Below are positions 1 through 4,969 of a DNA stretch of 10,385 nucleotides, piece by piece. This DNA comes from Bordetella parapertussis (GTDB lineage Bacteria > Cyanobacteriota > Cyanobacteriia > PCC-6307 > Cyanobiaceae). Both the position numbers and the translations under genes were made by a program. The stretch is from assembly GCA_943324725.2 (NCBI GenBank), contig CALPMR020000083.1, positions 1 to 10,385 of the forward strand, given 5' to 3'. The notes below the pieces were generated by a model, which did no database searches, had not been told where the DNA came from, and was given only the letters and a program-made list of their open reading frames with translations. Numbering within the stretch: the first letter of the stretch is position 1; every line of letters begins with the position of its first letter.

Positions 1-1
1 T

Positions 2-385
2 GAGCGAGGGTGCCGTATTGAGGTTGGCACGAATGCTGTTGTTTTTATTGGAGCGAGAAGCTACATTAATGTAAATACTAAGCTTGTTATTATGCACGAG
101 TTGTGCATTGGGGAAGGATGCACTATTTCATGGGACTGCGAGCTCTTGGACGAAAATTTTCATCATATATACTATCCTGGCAAGGTAGACAAAGGAAGAA
201 AAGGAATTTTTATTGGGAATCGAGTCTGGATAGGAAGTGGTGTTCGTGTACTTCCCGGAGCCGTCATTCCAGATGGATGTATTGTAGCAGCTGGATCTAT
301 TGTGACCAAAAAGTTTTCTGAGACCGAGTGCCTCATCGCTGGCAATCCCGCCAAAGTTATCAGGAAAGGAGTGTCTTGGTCTTGA
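2..385 (+). CDS. Left-handed beta-helix (hexapeptide repeat) acyltransferase, 5' truncated by window edge
   Basis: This open frame enters from the left edge with no start and gives the last 127 residues of a protein. It shows imperfect hexapeptide repeats of the left-handed beta-helix acyltransferase type, such as IGNRVWIGSGVRVLPGAVIP (71-90 of the visible part) and the closing AGNPAKVI box (113-120) usual in WbbJ/LacA/CysE-like O-acetyltransferases. The visible DENFHHI stretch (residues 50-56) sits where these enzymes carry the catalytic histidine. Such enzymes transfer an acetyl or other acyl group from a CoA thioester to a sugar, typically in capsule, exopolysaccharide or O-antigen synthesis in the cytoplasm. 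An internal ATG at 92 is not the start, because repeat-like sequence continues upstream of it. The gene is clearly AT-richer than the core genes (23 of 60 bases are G or C at 121-180), in keeping with a transferred polysaccharide locus. The exact acceptor sugar cannot be inferred. Confidence 0.87.
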   Translation, partial: ERGCRIEVGTNAVVFIGARSYINVNTKLVIMHELCIGEGCTISWDCELLDENFHHIYYPGKVDKGRKGIFIGNRVWIGSGVRVLPGAVIPDGCIVAAGSIVTKKFSETECLIAGNPAKVIRKGVSWS

Positions 386-876
386 TTTGTTATCCAGCGA
401 ACATATCCACAGTCATTGGCGGCATTCATGGTCTCGCCCCCGACGCTCTCTCCATCGCCATTTCTCAAGCCCCTCTTCCTTTCCATCTTCGTATTGCAGT
501 ATCTAATCTCTGGCTTCAATCTCGTGGCAACATTTTGCGTATAGTGGCGTCAATCCACTAATGCTTCTAGTGCTGGCATAAAACATCGCAGATATGAGCT
601 AATGACCGTACAATTGGCTAGCCTTAAGTGTCCATAATTTGAATGGTTTTAGGAGCCGCTGCTCGCTATTCCCGCCGACGGCTTCTCCGCCCATAAGTTC
701 CGTCTGTATATTAACACTTTAAAGAGAATCAATGAAAAGTTTATAGGTAATTGGTTGTGCGCGTGTCTCTTTGCCTCGCCTCAAGCACCCATTGACTTGT
801 TGATGTGTCAATACTACATCTGAGCTTGGGCAGGGATTGCGATTGTCTCAATATTGCGTCGCTGTCTGCAATCGAT

Positions 877-894
877 CCTGCTCGCCCGTCGCTT
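877..894 (+). repeat. 18-bp direct repeat, copy 1
   Basis: The sequence CCTGCTCGCCCGTCGCTT occurs here and again, exactly, at 3763-3780. Upstream bases are also alike if short gaps are allowed (GCTGTCTGCAATCGAT here, GCTCCTGCAAGG there). An 18-base exact match within 10 kb is not expected by chance. The second copy lies inside a transposase relic, so this one probably marks another, more decayed copy of the same element. Confidence 0.7.
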
Positions 895-895
895 T

Positions 896-909
896 TCAGG
901 CATGCCTGA
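896..909. repeat. 14-bp perfect palindrome
   Basis: TCAGGCATGCCTGA is a perfect inverted repeat one base after the 18-bp repeat. A palindrome this long can arise by chance in 10 kb, so its position next to the repeat is the only reason to note it. It could be a protein-binding site or part of an insertion-sequence end. Confidence 0.45.
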
Positions 910-988
910 TTAAATCTTGGCACACTGAATCACCCCAGGCAACTCTATAATCACTCATCTCATGGATTAGGTGCCACCGAGGCGAGGC

Positions 989-1007
989 CGGCCGCGAGAT
1001 GCGGCCG
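989..1007. repeat. GC-rich hairpin, 7-bp stem and 5-nt loop
   Basis: CGGCCGC (989-995) pairs perfectly with GCGGCCG (1001-1007) around the loop GAGAT. It is an all-GC stem in otherwise AT-richer DNA. There is no downstream T run on the plus strand (GAAATATATT follows), so it is not a standard terminator for that strand. Its function is unknown. Confidence 0.4.
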
Positions 1008-1304
1008 AAATATATTGAGCACCGACATCGAGCGATTTGTATTCATATTGCTCGACAGGCTCATGTGCATCATAATCTTGGATTGGCCATGAGCCATGAG
1101 CCGATGACGGCGATTCGAGAAGTGCAGAGACTGGGTACTACAGTCAAGATTTTTGATCATGTGATCAGAGTTATTCTGCTTGTGAAACTGGAGGCTCCCT
1201 TCAAGAGTTTGGAGCTTGTTGTGCCAGCATTTGTGCCGAGTGGTGGATCCAGGCTTCCGGTCAGGCGGTCATCTGCCGAAGTCAATGGCTTTGGCGTCGC
1301 CATA

Positions 1305-1565
1305 CTATAATTCAACAGAACTATTAAATGCGAACATCCTGCCAGTGCCAAAAGCTAAATTGTTGCCATCGGCCAATTTCTGCTGAGCCGTCCCCCAGGG
1401 GTGGCTCAGGTGATGTTCAGCAATGAAAGCGGACTCATCCGGCTTGTTGTTGGCTAATATCCCCAATACTGCCACCGAGCCATCCTCCCCTTTGCTAATG
1501 TCAACACGAAGCTGATGGGTCGAATTTGGCCAATAATGACTGCTTCTCCTTGGATTCGGAAGAGC
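1305..1565 (-). pseudogene. Possible decayed gene fragment on the minus strand
   Basis: On the minus strand an 86-codon frame without any usual start runs from 1565 to the stop at 1305-1307. Its product looks protein-like in composition, for example HQLRVDISKGEDGSVAVLGI followed by LANNKPDESAFIAEH. A second open minus frame starting with GTG at 1636 overlaps its beginning and has a plausible helical stretch (LLLQLIVEANESYRPELF), so the two could be one gene broken by a frameshift near 1520-1560. No family is recognised. An 86-codon open stretch can also occur by chance in six frames of 1.2 kb, so this is a weak call. Confidence 0.22.
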
Positions 1566-1629
1566 TCAGGCCGGTAAGATTCGTTGGCTTCTACAATGAG
1601 CTGCAATAGTAATTGATGCTGAGTTCCCA

Positions 1630-2472
1630 ATGACACCTCGTATAGATTATAGGACTCGTCATCGATTCGCTCCAGCGCGCATGCGCCTTACCGTGCTTCG
1701 GATGGCATATGCCGGCGCCTCCGTACACATTGCTTGTGCATTTTCTTTGATCGAGCTGTTGAGTGTTCTATATCGCAACTATCTACGCTATCCAGGAAAT
1801 GATCCGCATGCTGAAGACCGCGACTACCTGGTTCTGAGCAAGGGCCACGGAGTGATGGCCCAGTACGCCTGCATGCACGAATTGGGCTGGCTTAATGACT
1901 CACAGATTCAGGGTTATTTGAAGGATGGTAGTGAACTGAAGGGCTTGTCCGATTCCCGCATTCCAGGACTTGAGGTCACTTCGGGTTCGCTAGGCCATGG
2001 ATTCTCCATCGGTGTTGGCCTCGCCCTCGGGCTAATGCGCAAGGGAAGCGACCAGAAGGTCTATGCCATCGTCGGTGATGGAGAGCTCAACGAAGGCCAG
2101 ATCTGGGAGGGAATCCTGGTTTCAGCCCATCACAAGCTGGAGAACCTGATGCTGATCGTTGATAAGAACGGCTTCCAGGCGATGGGCACAACCGACGATG
2201 TGCTGGCTTTGGGGGATCTGTCAGCCAAGTTCTTGAGCTTTGGCTTCGAGACGCTGGAGGTCGATGGTCACGATGAGGCCGCAGTGTGCACGGCCATTCG
2301 CCACCTCTGGTTGACTGGCCCCACCAAGCCCAAGGCACTGATCGCGCGTACCGTCAAAGGGAAAGGGGTATCTTTTATGGAATCCAGCAATCGCTGGCAT
2401 TACACACGTCTGGACCCACAGACCTTCTGTGAGGCAGTCAGTGAGCTCGGATTCCCTAGTCCATCGCTATGA
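1630..2472 (+). CDS. Transketolase, N-terminal (pyrophosphate-binding) subunit of a split enzyme
   Basis: This 280-residue protein covers the first half of a transketolase. It contains the conserved histidine of the family's SGHxGG-like region (SVHIACAFS, His33), the SKGHG motif (70-74), SLGHGFSIGVGLALG (120-134) and the thiamine-diphosphate/Mg signature GDGELNEGQIWE (149-160) ending in VDKNGFQ (Asn180). It lacks the pyrimidine-binding domain, which the next gene supplies; the two genes overlap by four bases (ATGA), implying coupled translation and a heteromeric enzyme. Transketolases move a two-carbon ketol unit from a ketose to an aldose. The ATG at 1630 is preferred because residues upstream of the alternative ATG at 1681 still resemble the N-terminal helix; no strong ribosome-binding site is seen. 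Next to an acyltransferase the enzyme more likely serves sugar synthesis than the Calvin cycle, but the substrate is unknown. GC rises from about 38% at 1741-1800 to about 65% at 2281-2340. Confidence 0.93.
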   Translation: MTPRIDYRTRHRFAPARMRLTVLRMAYAGASVHIACAFSLIELLSVLYRNYLRYPGNDPHAEDRDYLVLSKGHGVMAQYACMHELGWLNDSQIQGYLKDGSELKGLSDSRIPGLEVTSGSLGHGFSIGVGLALGLMRKGSDQKVYAIVGDGELNEGQIWEGILVSAHHKLENLMLIVDKNGFQAMGTTDDVLALGDLSAKFLSFGFETLEVDGHDEAAVCTAIRHLWLTGPTKPKALIARTVKGKGVSFMESSNRWHYTRLDPQTFCEAVSELGFPSPSL

Positions 2473-3413
2473 GAGATGCCTTTTCCCAAGCGCTGCTGCG
2501 TTTAGCACTCGCCGACCCCACGGTGCTACTTCTCACGGGAGACCATGGCTTCTCACTGCTTGATGAGTTTCAAAGAATCTGCCCTGATCAATATATCAAT
2601 GCAGGTATTGCCGAGCAGAACATGGTCGGCATGGCTGCCGGTCTGGCGCGCGTCGGTTTCAAACCGTTCGTCTACGCTCTTGCCGCCTTCATCCCGATCC
2701 GCACCGTTGAGCAAATCAAGCTGGACATCGCCCATGACAATCTGCCAGTAGTTCTTATTGGTGACGGTGCGGGCTTCGTGTATAGCCATCTCGGCGCAAG
2801 CCATCAGTCGACTGAAGACATTGCCTGCACACGTTCCATACCTCGATTGCAAGTGTTGTCTCCTGCCGACCGTTTTGAGATGACCGCAGCCATGGACTAC
2901 GCCTATGGAACCATCGGCCCCGTCTACCTCCGCATGGGCAAGGCGGATCTTGGCGATATTCACACTGGTCCGATCAGCTCTTTGCGGCCAGGATGTCTGC
3001 TGAAGGTTCGCGATGGGCGGGCCGATCGGCCTGGGCTGATCGCTACAGGATCGATGCTACGAGCCGCCGTGCACATCGCCAAGAGCTTGGATCTCATGGT
3101 TTGGAGTGCACCGATTTTGAAGCCGCTCGATGTGGATGATGTGCTGGCTGCTGCCCGAGCAACGAATGGCTTGGCCACCCTTGAGGAGCACTCCGTGCTC
3201 GGTGGGCTTGGTGCTGCGGTCACCGAGATCACCAGCGAGTACAACCCCACCCGCGTGCTGCGCCTCGGTGTGCCTGACCGGTTCTCAGATCATTGTGGCT
3301 CCTATGACTATCTGTTGCGCGAGCACGGTCTTGACATTGACAACATCCAAAAACGAATTTGGCACCTTTGCAGGTTGCTGACTCCGAATGGCGAAGACCT
3401 CGCCTTTCCATGA
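2469..3413 (+). CDS. Transketolase, C-terminal (pyrimidine-binding and C) subunit of a split enzyme
   Basis: This 314-residue protein supplies the second half of transketolase. It has the pyrimidine-binding domain with the cofactor-activating glutamate in AGIAEQNMVGMAAGLA (45-60, Glu49), the preceding TGDHG (23-27), the conserved SHQSTEDIACTRSIP stretch (111-125) and LQVLSPADRFE (127-137). The transketolase C-terminal domain follows, with GLIATGSM and EEHSVLGGLGAAV. The length is normal for split-transketolase C subunits. It starts inside the stop codon of the N subunit and should form an alpha2beta2-type enzyme with it. After its stop no gene follows on this strand for 600 bases, so the pair appears to end the accessory transcription unit. 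Split transketolases with dedicated roles are known, such as the apulose-4-phosphate transketolase AptA/AptB and archaeal-type split enzymes. The substrate of this pair cannot be told from sequence, and an ordinary pentose-phosphate function is not excluded. Confidence 0.93.
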   Translation: MRDAFSQALLRLALADPTVLLLTGDHGFSLLDEFQRICPDQYINAGIAEQNMVGMAAGLARVGFKPFVYALAAFIPIRTVEQIKLDIAHDNLPVVLIGDGAGFVYSHLGASHQSTEDIACTRSIPRLQVLSPADRFEMTAAMDYAYGTIGPVYLRMGKADLGDIHTGPISSLRPGCLLKVRDGRADRPGLIATGSMLRAAVHIAKSLDLMVWSAPILKPLDVDDVLAAARATNGLATLEEHSVLGGLGAAVTEITSEYNPTRVLRLGVPDRFSDHCGSYDYLLREHGLDIDNIQKRIWHLCRLLTPNGEDLAFP

Positions 3414-3570
3414 CGATAGAACGCTCTGATTGCTCATTGTCACTTGACATTCGGATAGCCGATCTGACTGACATCTGATCAATTTTTTAAGGTGTCTTCT
3501 TGGCAGGGATCCGAGCGCCTTGGCGACCGATTTTTGCTCGCGCATCATCGACGCAGGACTGCTGTCTGCA

Positions 3571-3796
3571 TTAGGGACTCCTGAAAAAGATAGATCTCCT
3601 GACAGCGCGACTGGTTTCAGCAATCGAGGAGTTCCATGTGCCAGTTGGCGGCAGGTTGGACCCGGACAACCGCTGGATGCTCTTCTCCTCGCTTGTGCCA
3701 TGGCAAGAGCTGGAAGGAACATGCCCCCCTCATTCCGTCCAGCGACTGGCGCTCCTGCAAGGCCTGCTCGCCCGTCGCTTGTGCAGGAGTCGCGAA
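3571..3796. repeat. Imperfect inverted-repeat pair, possible ends of a deleted IS
   Basis: TTAGGGACTCCTGAAAAAG at 3571-3589 and CTTGTGCAGGAGTCGCGAA at 3778-3796 are inverted repeats matching at 15 of 19 positions, with an exact core GACTCCTG/CAGGAGTC. The left copy lies just before the recognisable transposase coding sequence, where an insertion-sequence end would be expected. The right copy could be an end brought close by an internal deletion, giving a MITE-like 226-bp remnant. Transposase-like residues continue across the right copy, which argues against it being a true end. Confidence 0.35.
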
Positions 3797-3860
3797 TTGG
3801 GCGAGCAAAAGGTTGTTAACCACAGGCTCCCAGTTCTGGGTTGAAGGGGTCATCGGGTTC
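3575..3860 (+). pseudogene. IS transposase relic (DUF772-type N-terminal domain), frameshifted and truncated
   Basis: In one frame 3575-3720 reads as a transposase start: EEFHVPVGGRLDPDNRW, then LVPWQELEGT (the W of the first motif is at about 3659-3661). This is the typical N-terminus of IS1182/IS5-like transposases with the DUF772 domain (GGxLxxxNRWxxLxxLIPWxxLE). The reading then shifts by one base and continues as PPSFRPATGAPARPARP (about 3724-3774), matching the following conserved FxxxxGAPAKPxR segment. Another shift gives QFWVEGVIGF (3831-3860), which resembles the family's NPYLQFFxGLExF motif. The catalytic DDE part is absent. At least two frameshifts and the missing remainder show that the element is dead. 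It lies between the accessory transketolase genes and the core genome, and shares an 18-bp block with position 877. The family assignment is from memory of motifs, not from a search. Confidence 0.75.
3763..3780 (+). repeat. 18-bp direct repeat, copy 2 (inside transposase relic)
   Basis: This is the exact second copy of CCTGCTCGCCCGTCGCTT at 877-894. Here it falls in the region that encodes the GAPARPAR segment of the transposase relic. It links the two gene-poor regions on either side of the split transketolase. Confidence 0.7.
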
Positions 3861-3899
3861 TGTGTCAACGACACCTGCTTGGAAAGGTCTGGCTTTCGA

Positions 3900-3918
3900 G
3901 CCTCCATTGCCTGGAGGC
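3900..3918. terminator. Hairpin, 7-bp stem and 5-nt loop, possible terminator
   Basis: GCCTCCA (3900-3906) pairs perfectly with TGGAGGC (3912-3918) around TTGCC. An outer GAGCCT/AGGCTC pair (3898-3903 and 3921-3926) offers an alternative fold. A pyrimidine tract CTCTCTCTCTTGA follows at 3924 instead of a pure T run. It could end leftover transcription from the accessory block or be a leader structure for the gene at 4014. The evidence is structural only. Confidence 0.3.
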
Positions 3919-4013
3919 CCAGGCTCTCTCTCTTGATCCCTCCAGCTGGGCCGCTGCCTTCCAGGGGAGAGAATGGCGAGAGGAGAACGGCCACAACCTC
4001 GCTGACCGCCCCG

Positions 4014-4604
4014 ATGTCCCAGTCCCCATCCGCCCACAGCATTCAGGCCCCGGTTCGTCGTCGTCAGGCGGCCCGGAGCCGTTGGAGCTGGCGCCGGGCC
4101 ATCGGTCTGGGCCTGTGTTTCGGACTCGGCTACGGCCTGACGATGCGCTTGCTTGATCTGCCGATCGCCACCAGCTGGAAGGGGGTCCAGCGCTTCGCTG
4201 TCAAGACCTTCCCCGGCAGCGAGCTCGACAGCCTCCGGCGCCAGTACGGCGATCGCCAGGGGCAGATCCGCGGCGACCTGGACCTGCTGGAACTGGAGCG
4301 CCAGCAAAAGCGCAACGCGGCCGAGCTCGGCAAGCGCCAGGCGGAGATGGAGGCCCGTGAGCAGCAGGAGAGCCAGGCGCTGCAGGGCGAGAACGATCGC
4401 CAGCGTCTCGAGGCCCTGCCTCAGGACCAGCAGGAGCTCTTGCCGCCGCCAGCGGCCGAGCTCGCCCCGGTTCAGGAGACAGTGCCTCCGGCCCCGGCAC
4501 CGCTGACGCCCCCTTCGCTGCCGCCAGCGCCCAGACCCAGCCCGGCGACGCCCAGCGCCCCCGCTGCCCAGGCTCCCGCCACCAATCCGCCGACCACCCC
4601 CTAG
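4014..4604 (+). CDS. Hypothetical one-pass membrane protein with coiled coil and Pro/Ala-rich tail
   Basis: The product has 196 residues and matches no family I recognise. A basic N-terminus (RRRQAARSRWSWRR, 15-28) precedes a single hydrophobic segment (about 29-47, including IGLGLCFGLGYGLTMRLL). A stretch rich in E, Q, R and L follows (about 70-137, likely coiled coil), and the tail (143-196) is almost entirely Pro, Ala and Thr. By the positive-inside rule the short N-terminus would be cytoplasmic and the coiled coil on the other side of the membrane. The frame is open much further upstream, but that part overlaps the transposase relic, so the ATG at 4014 is chosen. It is the first gene of a same-strand set with the next two, 35 bases from the following gene, suggesting an operon. 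A role connected to the ABC1 kinase downstream is inference only. The high-GC codon use matches the core genome. Confidence 0.72.
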   Translation: MSQSPSAHSIQAPVRRRQAARSRWSWRRAIGLGLCFGLGYGLTMRLLDLPIATSWKGVQRFAVKTFPGSELDSLRRQYGDRQGQIRGDLDLLELERQQKRNAAELGKRQAEMEAREQQESQALQGENDRQRLEALPQDQQELLPPPAAELAPVQETVPPAPAPLTPPSLPPAPRPSPATPSAPAAQAPATNPPTTP

Positions 4605-4639
4605 ATCTGGCACAGTTCAACGATGATCCAGGCCTGTCG

Positions 4640-4969
4640 ATGAGCGCGCCCCAGTCCCTGTTCCAGGCCGCCATCGGCCGACTGGCTGCCCGTGTCGGCA
4701 GTGGATTGGTGGATACGGCCGCCGGGCTGGCGGTGCTGGCTCAGGACGCCCCGGCCCGGCTGCAACAGGAATGGCAGCTGTTCTGGGAGGAGGTGGAACT
4801 GGAAGCGGAACGGCTGGAGCGCGGTGAAGCCTCCGCCGAGGTGGTCTCGACTTCAACACCGCCCGCAGCAGCGACGGCGCACGCCAGCGCTGAACCCCAG
4901 GAGCAGATCGATGCCCTGCGGGCCCAGGTGGCCGAGCTGGCGCGCCGGCTGGAGCAGCCCAGCACTTGA
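4640..4969 (+). CDS. Small hypothetical helical protein upstream of the ABC1 kinase
   Basis: This 109-residue protein has no domain I can name. Residues 5-65 look like one long amphipathic helical region (for example LFQAAIGRLAARVGSGLVDT and LQQEWQLFWEEVELEAERLE). A flexible Ser/Thr/Ala/Pro linker (66-85) follows, then a short leucine-heptad coiled coil (IDALRAQVAELARRLEQ, 90-106). The overall plan resembles phasin-like or other small coiled-coil accessory proteins, but similarity of plan is not homology. Its stop codon TGA (4967-4969) shares its last base with the ATG of the ABC1 kinase gene, so the two are very likely translationally coupled and may act together. The start ATG at 4640 lies 35 bases after the previous stop. 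Confidence 0.8.
   Translation: MSAPQSLFQAAIGRLAARVGSGLVDTAAGLAVLAQDAPARLQQEWQLFWEEVELEAERLERGEASAEVVSTSTPPAAATAHASAEPQEQIDALRAQVAELARRLEQPST

Larger units (their letters stand above)
386..1629. other. 1.24-kb stretch without a supportable intact gene
   Basis: No frame here gives a recognisable protein. Frames of 60-103 codons exist on both strands (for example plus strand 999-1310), but they are mutually overlapping, lack known motifs and lack consistent codon bias, so they are not called. Visible structure includes an 18-base copy (877-894) of sequence found in the IS relic at 3763-3780, a 14-base perfect palindrome (896-909), a GC-rich hairpin (989-1007) and one minus-strand open frame with protein-like composition (1305-1565). 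The best reading is eroded DNA, probably dead genes plus mobile-element debris, between two polysaccharide-type genes. The promoter for the transketolase pair must lie near its right end, but no convincing -35/-10 pair is evident. Confidence 0.6.
3414..4013. other. 600-bp boundary region between accessory and core genes
   Basis: No intact gene is present. The first 150 bases after the transketolase stop hold no recognised element; the T run at 3484-3489 is not preceded by a convincing stem, so no terminator is called there. Positions 3571-3860 hold the transposase relic described separately. A hairpin lies at 3900-3918. The last 100 bases before the ATG at 4014 must contain the promoter of the ABC1-kinase operon, but I see no clear -10 box. 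Confidence 0.6.

Noticed and set aside
328..561. A 77-codon plus-strand frame overlapping the acyltransferase end
   Set aside because: It overlaps a supported gene in another frame and its product shows no motif.
999..1310. A 103-codon plus-strand frame in the gene desert
   Set aside because: No family resemblance and open minus-strand frames overlap it; it may be a by-product of a decayed gene. Left uncalled.
3470..3495. T run after the transketolase genes as an intrinsic terminator
   Set aside because: No GC-rich stem immediately precedes the T run; the nearby repeats are direct or very short.
3636..4013. Upstream extension of the 4014 gene in the same open frame
   Set aside because: The upstream part runs through the transposase relic in a non-matching frame and is rich in unlikely sequence; it is open by chance.
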